Origin: Pseudomonadota bacterium
GTDB lineage: Bacteria; Pseudomonadota; Gammaproteobacteria; Steroidobacterales; Steroidobacteraceae
Direction: 5' to 3'
Length of the DNA stretch: 32,983 nt
Assembly (NCBI GenBank): GCA_021798335.1
Contig: JAJZMI010000149.1
Span: 1-32,983, forward strand
Shown: in pieces, positions 20,102 through 28,080 of the stretch
Position numbering within the stretch: position 1 is the first letter of the stretch
How the letters are laid out: each line of letters starts with the position of its first letter
Notes under the pieces: model-generated
Told to the model about the DNA's origin: nothing
Databases searched by the model: none
The model's input: only the letters and a program-made list of their open reading frames with translations
Program-made: the position numbers and the translations under genes

Positions 20102-21004
20102 ATGACACCCGACCTCACCATGGTCGATGCCCACATGCATCTGTGGGACCTGAAACGCATCCGGTATCCATGGCTCACCCCGCCGCTGCCCGTCGGCATC
20201 ACCGGGGACGTCAGCCCGATCGCCCGGGACTACCTGCTCGACGACTATCTGGGCGATGCGGCCGGCGGCGGCGTGCACGTGCGCAAGATCGTCCACATCG
20301 AAGCGGGCGCCGATCCGGCCGACGCTCTTGCCGAAACGCAGTGGCTGCAGAGTATGGCCGCTGCGCGCGGCTATCCGCAGGCTATCGTGGCCCATGCCGA
20401 GCTGCAGCGCTCCGGGGCCGCCGAGCTGCTCGAGCGGCATGCCGCGCACCGCAACGTACGCGGGATACGCCAGATCCTCAATTGGCACCCGGACCCGGCC
20501 AAGACGTATACGCCGCGCGATCTGCTGGCCGATGAGGCCTGGTGGGCGGGGTTCGCGCGCCTGAAACGCCACGGACTGTCGTTCGATCTGCAGATCTACC
20601 CGGGACAAATGCCCGCTGCGGCGCGGCTGGCGAGCCGCCACCCGGACACACCCCTGATCCTCAATCACACCGGCATGCCCGTGGAGAAAGACGCTGCGGG
20701 CATCGACGCCTGGCGCAGCGGCATGCGGGCGCTCGCGGCGCAGCCGAACGTCGCGGTCAAGATCTCGGGGCTCGCGATGCTCGATTGGCACTGGAGCGAT
20801 GCGAGCCTGCGCCCGTTCGTGCTCGAGACCCTGGAACTCTTCGGCGCGCAGCGGACCATGATCGCGAGCAACTTTCCCGTCGACCGCCTGTTCGGGACGT
20901 TCGGCCAGTTCTGCGCGGCCTACACGCGCATCCTCGCGGGCGCGAGCGCCGCGGAGCGCGCCAACCTCTACTCGGGCACCGCCGAGCGGATTTATCGGAT
21001 CTGA
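20102..21004 (+). CDS. amidohydrolase family (COG3618-like), probable L-rhamnono-lactonase
   Basis: MVDAHMHLWDLKRIRYPWLTPPLP (HxH motif), VRGIRQILNWHPD, LILNHTGMPVEKD, VAVKISGLAMLDWHWS, ERTMIASNFPVDRLFG-type text; operon context. Confidence 0.83.
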   Translation: MTPDLTMVDAHMHLWDLKRIRYPWLTPPLPVGITGDVSPIARDYLLDDYLGDAAGGGVHVRKIVHIEAGADPADALAETQWLQSMAAARGYPQAIVAHAELQRSGAAELLERHAAHRNVRGIRQILNWHPDPAKTYTPRDLLADEAWWAGFARLKRHGLSFDLQIYPGQMPAAARLASRHPDTPLILNHTGMPVEKDAAGIDAWRSGMRALAAQPNVAVKISGLAMLDWHWSDASLRPFVLETLELFGAQRTMIASNFPVDRLFGTFGQFCAAYTRILAGASAAERANLYSGTAERIYRI

Positions 21005-21005
21005 C

Positions 21006-22088
21006 ATGACGCCAAATCCCCTGCTCGGTGTCTTTTTCCATTGGCTCGGCGGATTCGCCGCGGCGAGCTTCTACGTGCCCTACCGGTCCGTGCGCGGCTG
21101 GTCGTGGGAGGTGTTCTGGCTGGTCGGGGGGATCTTCAGCTGGATCCTCGCGCCGTGGCTGTTCGCCGGACTCGCCACCCATCACCTGCTGGCGGTGCTG
21201 GAGTCGACTCCGCCGCGCACCCTCGCCCTGTGTTATTTCTTCGGCATTCTGTGGGGGTTCGGCGGGCTGACCTACGGGCTGACCATGCGCTACCTCGGCA
21301 TCGCACTCGGTACGGCGGTCGCGCTCGGGCTCACGGCCGCGTTCGGCACCCTCATTCCGCCGCTGGTCGGCGGCCAGCTCTTCGGCAGCCTCATCCACAC
21401 GACCGGAGGGCAGGTCGTGCTGCTCGGCATCGCCGTGGCGCTGGCGGGCATCGCGATCGTCGGCAAGGCTGGTCACAACAAAGAGCGCGAGCAGGCCGCG
21501 CGCCATCTGCTGGAGCACGACCGGACACTGCCGCGCGAGACCGACTTCCGCAAGGGCATCGCGGTGGCGATCTTCTCCGGCATCATGAGCGCCTGTTTTG
21601 CCTACGGACTCGATGCGGGCGCCCCGATCCGTCATCTGACGCTCGCGCAGGGCACGGGCACGCTCTGGGAGGGATTGCCGGTGCTGGTCATCGTGTTGCT
21701 CGGCGGCTTCACCACCAACGCCATCTGGTGTCTGTACCTGATCATCAAGAACGCCAGTGCGCGTGACCTGAAGGGCGGGTTGGACGAGACGGGCGTGAAG
21801 GTCTCCCTGCGACGCAACTATCTGCTGTGCGCGCTCGGCGGTACGGCTTGGTATCTGCAGTTCTTCTTCTACACCATGGGGGAAAGTCAAATGGGCCGAT
21901 ACGGCTTCTCCAGCTGGACGCTGCACATGTCCAGCATCATCATCTTCGCAACCCTGTGGGGTCTGGCGCTGAAGGAATGGCGGGGCGCGAGCCGGCGCAG
22001 TCTCGCCATCATGACCGCCGGCCTGGTGACCCTGGTGGGCGCAACGGTGGTGATCGGGCTCGGCAACTACCTCGTGGTGCGCGGATGA
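21006..22088 (+). CDS. rhaT: L-rhamnose:H+ symporter (RhaT family)
   Basis: NPLLGVFFHWLGGFAAASFYVPYRSVRGWSWEVFWLVGGIFSWILAPWL...FGGLTYGLTMRYLGIALGTAVALGLTAAFGTLIPP...FSGIMSACFAYGLDAGAPI; highly typical RhaT text. Confidence 0.94.
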   Translation: MTPNPLLGVFFHWLGGFAAASFYVPYRSVRGWSWEVFWLVGGIFSWILAPWLFAGLATHHLLAVLESTPPRTLALCYFFGILWGFGGLTYGLTMRYLGIALGTAVALGLTAAFGTLIPPLVGGQLFGSLIHTTGGQVVLLGIAVALAGIAIVGKAGHNKEREQAARHLLEHDRTLPRETDFRKGIAVAIFSGIMSACFAYGLDAGAPIRHLTLAQGTGTLWEGLPVLVIVLLGGFTTNAIWCLYLIIKNASARDLKGGLDETGVKVSLRRNYLLCALGGTAWYLQFFFYTMGESQMGRYGFSSWTLHMSSIIIFATLWGLALKEWRGASRRSLAIMTAGLVTLVGATVVIGLGNYLVVRG

Positions 22089-23338
22089 GCGCCCCCCGAG
22101 GGGTTGGATGGATCGCGGCCCTCGCCGCCTGCGCCGTCCCGGCCGCGTGGGCCGCAGGCGCCGCGCACTGGACCGAGGCCTGGTACGCGCCGCCGTTTCC
22201 GACCACGGCGGTATGGGGTTGCAATCAGCAGCGCACCTTCACTCACCAGTCGGTACGCCAGACCGTGCAGCTCGAGGCCGGTGGCAACCGTGTGCGCATA
22301 CGCCTGACCAACGAGCTCGGGGTCTCGCCGGTCCGGTTCGCCGAAGTGACGGTCGCGGCATCCTCGCCGACGGGCGTGCTGCTGGCGGGTACCGTTCATG
22401 TCGTGACCTTCCACGGCGAGCGCGGTGGCGTCATCCCGATCGGCAAGGCGTGGGTGAGCGACCCGATCGGCATGAAGGTGCGCCGGTTCGAGAATCTCGC
22501 GATCTCGGTGTATTACCCCTCGGGCGCCACGCCGGCGGGCCAGCTGAAGCACGTCTGGGTCTCGCCGCCCGGCAATCACGTGACTCAGCGGGTCTGGCCG
22601 CAGGGCAGCCGCCCGCAGGCGCCGGAACTGGCGAACGGTGTCGAAGTCGCCACCGCCGGGCCACGCCCGGTGTTGGTCGCGTTCGGCGATTCGATCACGA
22701 AGGGCTTCTGCTCCACCGCCGGCATGCACCTCGGTTATCCGGAGCAGCTGGCGCGGCTGCTGGCGGCGCATGCCGCCGATCGACGCTGGGTGATCATCAA
22801 TTCCGGGATCAGCGGCAACCGCCTGCTGCACGACGGGGCGGGACCCAAGGCGCTCGCGCGTTTCAGTCGTGATGCGTTGGATATCCCCGGTGTGCGGGCC
22901 ATCGTGCTTCTCGAGGGCATCAACGATATCGGCTGGGCGTACGATCCGGACGGCGATACCGGCCCCGTACCCGCCTCGGCCATCATCGGCGCGTATCGCG
23001 ACCTCATCCGCCGTGCGCACGCCCGCGGCATCGCGATCTACCTCGGTACGCTGACGCCCTATCTCGGCTCCACCTACGAGCGAGCGGCGGGCGAGCAGGT
23101 GCGTCAGCAGGTCAATGCCTGGATCCGCAAGGGCCGGGGCTTCAACGGTGTCATCCACTTCGACGGGGCGTTGCGCGATCCGCGCCATCCGCACCATTAC
23201 CTCGGCGCCGATCAGTGCGGTGACGATCTGCACCCCAACGACAGCGGGTATCGCATCATGGCGCAGACCGTCTACAACGAGCTGTTCGCGCCCGGCAAGC
23301 CGCTGGCGCGCGCGGCGGCGGCGAATTCACGCGGCTGA
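22085..23338 (+). CDS. exported SGNH/GDSL hydrolase (carbohydrate esterase-like)
   Basis: ATG overlaps the rhaT stop (ATGA); signal peptide MSAPRGVGWIAALAACAVPAAWAAGA; VLVAFGDSITKGF, SGISGNRLL, GINDIG, DDLHPNDSGYRIMA (SGNH blocks I, II, III, V). Confidence 0.9.
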   Translation: MSAPRGVGWIAALAACAVPAAWAAGAAHWTEAWYAPPFPTTAVWGCNQQRTFTHQSVRQTVQLEAGGNRVRIRLTNELGVSPVRFAEVTVAASSPTGVLLAGTVHVVTFHGERGGVIPIGKAWVSDPIGMKVRRFENLAISVYYPSGATPAGQLKHVWVSPPGNHVTQRVWPQGSRPQAPELANGVEVATAGPRPVLVAFGDSITKGFCSTAGMHLGYPEQLARLLAAHAADRRWVIINSGISGNRLLHDGAGPKALARFSRDALDIPGVRAIVLLEGINDIGWAYDPDGDTGPVPASAIIGAYRDLIRRAHARGIAIYLGTLTPYLGSTYERAAGEQVRQQVNAWIRKGRGFNGVIHFDGALRDPRHPHHYLGADQCGDDLHPNDSGYRIMAQTVYNELFAPGKPLARAAAANSRG

Positions 23339-23401
23339 GCCGCGCCGGAGGCAGGAGCGCCTGCCGCGCACGGACACCCTGGGGGTCGATGAGAGACTGA
23401 C

Positions 23402-24076
23402 ATGCCGAATCACACACTCGCTTTGTTGCACACCTCGCCGGTGCTGACGCCGCTGTTCGCGTCGCTCTGTGATCGGTGGCTGCCCGAGACACGGATCTTT
23501 CACCTCGTCGACGAAAGCCTTATCAAGAACACGATTCAGGCGGGACACCTGCAGAAGGTGACGGTCCGGCGGCTCGCCGCATTGATCGGGTCCGCCTTCG
23601 ATGCGGGCGCGGACGCGGTGCTGGTGACGTGCTCCTCGATCGGGCCGGGTGTCGAGGTGGCGCGCCAGCTGTACGATCGGCCCGTGCTGCGGGTCGATGA
23701 GCCGATGGCCCGCGATGCCGTCCGGCGGGGTCGCCGGATCGGCGTTCTGGCCACCCTGCGCACCACGCTCGAGCCGACCTCGGCGCTGGTGCGCGCTCAG
23801 GCGAGCGCAGCGCACCGTCCCATCGAGATCGTCGAGTGCCTGTGCGAAGGCGCATTCGAGGCGGTGCTCTGCGGCGACATGGCGAGGCATGATCGCCTGG
23901 TCGGCGAGGCGCTGATCGAGAGGATGCGGGACCTCGACACGATCGTGCTGGCGCAGGCGTCCATGGCGAGAGTGGTGGCGGCGCTCCCCGCGGACGCCCT
24001 CAAGGTGCCGGTGCTCTCCAGCCCCGAATCGGGTGTCCGCCAGGTGCGTGAAATATTCGGCCTCGGGACCGGCTGA
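23402..24076 (+). CDS. aspartate/glutamate racemase superfamily protein, function unknown
   Basis: LALLHTSPVLTPLFASL...GADAVLVTCSSIGPGVEVARQLYDRPVLRVDEPMARDAVRRGRRIGVLATLRTTLEPT...DTIVLAQASMARVV. Confidence 0.8.
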   Translation: MPNHTLALLHTSPVLTPLFASLCDRWLPETRIFHLVDESLIKNTIQAGHLQKVTVRRLAALIGSAFDAGADAVLVTCSSIGPGVEVARQLYDRPVLRVDEPMARDAVRRGRRIGVLATLRTTLEPTSALVRAQASAAHRPIEIVECLCEGAFEAVLCGDMARHDRLVGEALIERMRDLDTIVLAQASMARVVAALPADALKVPVLSSPESGVRQVREIFGLGTG

Positions 24077-25348
24077 ATGCCGAAGAAGCGCTATGCCGTC
24101 GTCGGCCTGTTGAGCGTCGTCTCGGTCATCACCTTCCTCGATCGAATGGCGATCGCCGTGTTGGGTCCGCGGATCCAGCATGACCTGGGTCTGACGCCGG
24201 AGGAATGGGGCTGGGTGCTCAGCGCCTATGTCATCGCCTATGGCTTGTTCGAGATACCTTCAGGGGCGCTCGGTGACCGGCACGGCCAGCGGCGAGAACT
24301 GTCACGCATCGCGGCATGGTGGTCCGCCTTCACGGCGCTGACCGGTGCCTGCACGAGCTTCGTGCCGCTCGCCATCGTGCGCTTCTGCTTCGGCATCGGA
24401 TCGGCAGGCGCCTACCCGAACGCCTCCGGCGTGCTGTGGCGCTGGCTGCCGGCGCGAGAGCGGGCGCGCGGTCAGGGGGCCGTATGGGCCGCGAGCCGCC
24501 TCGGCGGCGCGCTTGCGCCGCTGCTGCTGGTGCCGCTGGCGGCCTGGGTGGGCTGGCGCCCGGTGTTCTGGGTCCTCGCGGTCATCGGCGCGGCCTGGGC
24601 GCTCACCTGGTGGTTGTGGTATCACGACCGGCCGGCCGAGCAGCCCGGCATCCGCGCCGAAGAGCTGCGCGAGATCGGCTCCGGACACGAGGGGGCGCAC
24701 GGCGGGCGCGGCGCGTTGCGCCGGTTGTTCAAGCTGCGCCAGCTGTGGCTCATCGTGCTCGCCTACGGCTGTTATGGCTGCGGCAGCTGGTTCTATTTCA
24801 ACTGGTTCCCGACTTGGATGGTTCACGCCGGACACTTCACGATGGCGCAGATGGGTGTGTTTGCCGCCTTTCCGTTTCTGCTCGGCATCGGCAGCAACCT
24901 CGTCGGGGGCGCGGTGTGCGACCGGCTGGGGCTGGCCATCGGGATCCGCAGCGCCACGCGCATCATGACCACCGGCTGTCTGATCGGGGGGGCGGCGCTG
25001 CTGGGTGCCATGAGCCTCGTCACCAGCCAGACCGCGATCGTCGTTCTGGCGACCGCGGGGTTCGCGACCATGGACTTCATGTTGCCGGCCTCCTGGGCGA
25101 TGTGCATGAGCATCGGGGGCAGTCACGGCGGCGCGGCCACCGGGGTGATGAACACCGCCGGTCAGGCGGGCGGTGTGTTGTGCACGCTTGCGTTCGGCTA
25201 CATCGCCGAAGCCACCGGCAACTACGAGCTGCCGGTGCGGGCCATCGCATTCATGGTGCTGATCGCGGCGATCGTCTTTTCACGCATCGACTGCACCGCG
25301 GGATTGCCCGCCGAGCCGAACGCTCTCGAGGCGCCTGTGCCGGGCTAG
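24077..25348 (+). CDS. MFS transporter, anion:cation symporter (sugar-acid) type
   Basis: FLDRMAIAVLGPRIQHDLGLTPEEWGWVLSAYVIAYGLFEIPSGALGDRHGQRR...FGIGSAGAYPNASGVLWRWLPARERARGQGAVWAASRLGGALAPLL; immediately follows the preceding stop (TGAATG). Confidence 0.9.
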   Translation: MPKKRYAVVGLLSVVSVITFLDRMAIAVLGPRIQHDLGLTPEEWGWVLSAYVIAYGLFEIPSGALGDRHGQRRELSRIAAWWSAFTALTGACTSFVPLAIVRFCFGIGSAGAYPNASGVLWRWLPARERARGQGAVWAASRLGGALAPLLLVPLAAWVGWRPVFWVLAVIGAAWALTWWLWYHDRPAEQPGIRAEELREIGSGHEGAHGGRGALRRLFKLRQLWLIVLAYGCYGCGSWFYFNWFPTWMVHAGHFTMAQMGVFAAFPFLLGIGSNLVGGAVCDRLGLAIGIRSATRIMTTGCLIGGAALLGAMSLVTSQTAIVVLATAGFATMDFMLPASWAMCMSIGGSHGGAATGVMNTAGQAGGVLCTLAFGYIAEATGNYELPVRAIAFMVLIAAIVFSRIDCTAGLPAEPNALEAPVPG

Positions 25349-25406
25349 GGCGCGCAGGTGGCCCCGGCCGCGGGCCGGCCGTGCTCTTTGCCATGCCGCG
25401 GTAGAC

Positions 25407-26720
25407 CTACTTGCCCAGCCTGACGCGCTCGAAGAATTCCTCGCTCCCGATTTGTCCTCCCTTGAGAACCAACTCCAGCCCGTCGTGACGCGAGTGGCGG
25501 TCGGCATGGGCGCGGCACAAGGGCGCGCCGGGCTCGAGCCGTCCGGCCCAAGTGAGCGCCGACAGGCCAAGCTGCGCGACCGCGTGGCTCGAAGTGTCGC
25601 CCCCCGCGAGCAGTACACGCCGCTGCTGCGGCACGCCCGCCAGAATGCGCGTCAGCAGCTCGCCCATCCGCCGGCCGAGACCCTCGCCCGATGGGCGTGC
25701 GCCGGCGGGAAGCGGGCCCACTGCGCTGTAGAGGACGGTGCTGCGCCCGCGGCGCAGGCTGTTCACCGCCGCACGCACCGCGCGGTCCTCGATCTGTGCG
25801 CCGCCGCCGTCAGGATGCGCTGCCGGATCGAGCGCGATGCCGTGATACCCGTTGCGCAGCGCAAATTGGATCTGCCGTGCGGTGACCGGTGAGCAGCTGC
25901 CGCTCATGACCAACAGAGCATCGGCCGGCCGGATCGAGGCCGGCGATGGCGCCTCGGCGGGAATCACGGCGGTCTGTCGCCAGGCCGCCAGCAGCGCGTA
26001 GGTCAACCCGGAGCTGCCGGCGCAGAAGAGCCTGTGGGCCTGAGCCTGCCGCCACAGCAGCCGGCCTGTCTGCGCCAGATCCGCCTCGCTCACCCCGTCG
26101 AACAGCACCGCTTGGTCGCCGGCGGCAAGGCACGCGGCGAGCGCTTCGCCGGCCCTGTCCCGCGCCAGCGCCGGCAGCTCCACCGACCCGATGCGCAGGG
26201 CGGTCTGCGCCGCCAGATGCCGGCGCAGATCCGCCTCGTACATCGGGGTCACCGGATGGGACCGCATGGTCGGATGGCGGTCGATCCGGTGCACCACGCC
26301 GCCGGCGGCGGCGAACAGATTCCCGAACACGAGGTAGCGACCGAGATGGGGCGCGGCCACCACCAGTGGCACGAACGGCCCCGGCAAGACACTGCGGCCG
26401 ATCTCGAGCGCGCGGCCGATCGAGCCGATTGCAGGCGAACTGTCGAACGTCGAACAGGTCTTGTAGTGCACGACCGGCGCGCCGAGCGTCCCAAGGTCGC
26501 GGAACACCGCCGGCAGATGCGCGCTCATCCACTCGCGGGTGCGGCTGCGGCTGTCGCCGGCAATTCCGACCGCCTGACATCCGGCGAAGCGCTCGAGCTG
26601 CGAGCTGCTCGGCGGCCCGACGAACAGCACGCTGCGCACGCCGGCCGAGGCCAGCGCCTCGAGCACATCGGTCGAGCCCGTGAAGTCATCGCCGTAGTAA
26701 GCGTAGAGCGGACTAGCCAT
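25407..26720 (-). CDS. four-carbon acid sugar kinase family protein (DUF1537 / OtnK-like)
   Basis: YAYYGDDFTGSTDVLEALASAGVRSVLF (substrate-binding domain), LLVMSGSCSPVTARQI, VLLAGGDTSSHAVAQLGL, LVLKGGQIGSEEFFERV (nucleotide-binding domain). Confidence 0.92.
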   Translation of the reverse strand: MASPLYAYYGDDFTGSTDVLEALASAGVRSVLFVGPPSSSQLERFAGCQAVGIAGDSRSRTREWMSAHLPAVFRDLGTLGAPVVHYKTCSTFDSSPAIGSIGRALEIGRSVLPGPFVPLVVAAPHLGRYLVFGNLFAAAGGVVHRIDRHPTMRSHPVTPMYEADLRRHLAAQTALRIGSVELPALARDRAGEALAACLAAGDQAVLFDGVSEADLAQTGRLLWRQAQAHRLFCAGSSGLTYALLAAWRQTAVIPAEAPSPASIRPADALLVMSGSCSPVTARQIQFALRNGYHGIALDPAAHPDGGGAQIEDRAVRAAVNSLRRGRSTVLYSAVGPLPAGARPSGEGLGRRMGELLTRILAGVPQQRRVLLAGGDTSSHAVAQLGLSALTWAGRLEPGAPLCRAHADRHSRHDGLELVLKGGQIGSEEFFERVRLGK

Positions 26721-26793
26721 GATTCATGCCGTGCGCGGTACGGGTCCCGGCATTCGAGGTCACGCGGCATCTCATGAGCGACACGCGCGGCCG

Positions 26794-28080
26794 TCAGCGC
26801 CGGAACGCCGCCAGCGCCTCCGCCAGCTCACGATGCTCGCGAGCGTACTCTTCGAGCGAAATGCCGGCGACCGCCGCCGCCCACGCCTGGCGCAGGCTGC
26901 GCACGCCGGCGGCCGCGCCGCCTGGGTGTCCGATGATGCCCCCGCCGCAGGCGTGAATCAGCTCGACCGAGCCGAGCGCCTGCCACGTGCCCGGAACCTG
27001 CAGCGCCGTTTGCCCCGATGAAAATACGGGCATGATCTCGCAGCCGCGCGCCGGGGGCGCGAACATCGGCGTGAGACACTCGCGCGCCGAGGCGATGACC
27101 GACGCGTTGCTCTCGCAGAACTTGTTGTCGAGCCCGTTGACGTGCACGTGGTCGATGCCGGCGAGCCGCCACAGCTTCTGCCACGCGACGAAGCTGATGC
27201 CGATCGCGTTCGAGCGGCCGAGCAGACCCCAGCCGTTGCGGTGGCCGTGAATCGGCACCTGGCAGCGCGCGCGCAGCGCCGTCAGCGCCGGCAGTCCGAT
27301 ACTGTTCAAGCTCACCATCACGCAGTTGCCGCCCTCGGCCACCACATGCTCGTGCCGGCGCAGCATCTGGTCGATCTCGCCGGTGATGTTCGCGGCATAG
27401 AGTACCCGCTGCCCGGTGCGATCGCCGTGCCGGCGCAACACGCGCATGACCGCGCTGAATCGCTCCTCGAAGGGACACAGCGGCCCGTCGGCCTGCAGCT
27501 CGTCGTCCTTGATGAAATCGATGCCGGCCGCGGCGAGCTCGGCCACGCGCTGCGCGGTGTCCGCCGGAGATAGTCCGACACTTGGCTTGATGATCGTGCC
27601 GATGAGCGGGCGGCCGCGCACGCCGATCATGTCGCGCGTGCCCGCCGCACCGAATTGCGGACCGGGGTAGGCGGTCAGGAATTGCGGCGGTAGCGTCAGG
27701 TCGAGCAGTCGCATCCCCGAGAACGGCTGCAGCTCCCACAGATTGCCGGCGATGGTGGCGAGCAGGTTCGGCAGCGAGGGACCGAAGTTGTGCAGCGGCC
27801 AGGACAGCGTCACCTCCGCGGTTCGCCAGCGTGCCCGGCCTGCCGCCGGCGCCCAGGCGCCGGGCAGGGACGGCGCCGGCGACTCTCCGGTCTCGGTCAG
27901 TGACTCGACGCGCGCGCCGAAACGCGCGCGCAACTCGTCGGTCTCCCCGGCCACCCGCACGAACGTGCCGGTCGACTGCTCCCCGGCCATGACCGCCGCG
28001 GCCTCCGCCAGCGGTCGCGCGGTCTCGATCCAATAGCGCGCGAGAACGCGCGGTTGCTCAGGTCCGCTGGAAGTAGACAT
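26794..28080 (-). CDS. RuBisCO-like protein (form IV-type RLP)
   Basis: GEQSTGTF, IAGNLWEL, GTIIKPSVGLSP, GIDFIKDDELQADGPLCPFEERF (carbamylatable-Lys/metal-ligand motif KDDE), VPIHGHRNGW, IDHVHVNGLDNKF, FSSGQTALQ, ACGGGIIGHPGG. ATG 28080 overlaps the upstream GH127 end. Confidence 0.93.
   Translation of the reverse strand: MSTSSGPEQPRVLARYWIETARPLAEAAAVMAGEQSTGTFVRVAGETDELRARFGARVESLTETGESPAPSLPGAWAPAAGRARWRTAEVTLSWPLHNFGPSLPNLLATIAGNLWELQPFSGMRLLDLTLPPQFLTAYPGPQFGAAGTRDMIGVRGRPLIGTIIKPSVGLSPADTAQRVAELAAAGIDFIKDDELQADGPLCPFEERFSAVMRVLRRHGDRTGQRVLYAANITGEIDQMLRRHEHVVAEGGNCVMVSLNSIGLPALTALRARCQVPIHGHRNGWGLLGRSNAIGISFVAWQKLWRLAGIDHVHVNGLDNKFCESNASVIASARECLTPMFAPPARGCEIMPVFSSGQTALQVPGTWQALGSVELIHACGGGIIGHPGGAAAGVRSLRQAWAAAVAGISLEEYAREHRELAEALAAFRR

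Noticed and set aside
18445-20202. 585-aa minus-strand ORF opposite the FAH/SDR genes
   Set aside because: Antisense shadow with His/Asp/Arg-rich composition and no domain text.
25349-25406. GC-rich palindromic stretch CCCCGGCCGCGGGCCGGCC between convergent MFS and kinase genes
   Set aside because: Could be a bidirectional terminator but stems are short, alternative pairings abound in GC-rich sequence and there is no T-tract.
26794-28080. Genuine CO2-fixing RuBisCO
   Set aside because: Several catalytic-site positions differ from carboxylating forms (KPS, HRNGW, SGQ), no phosphoribulokinase is present, and the context is sugar-acid catabolism.
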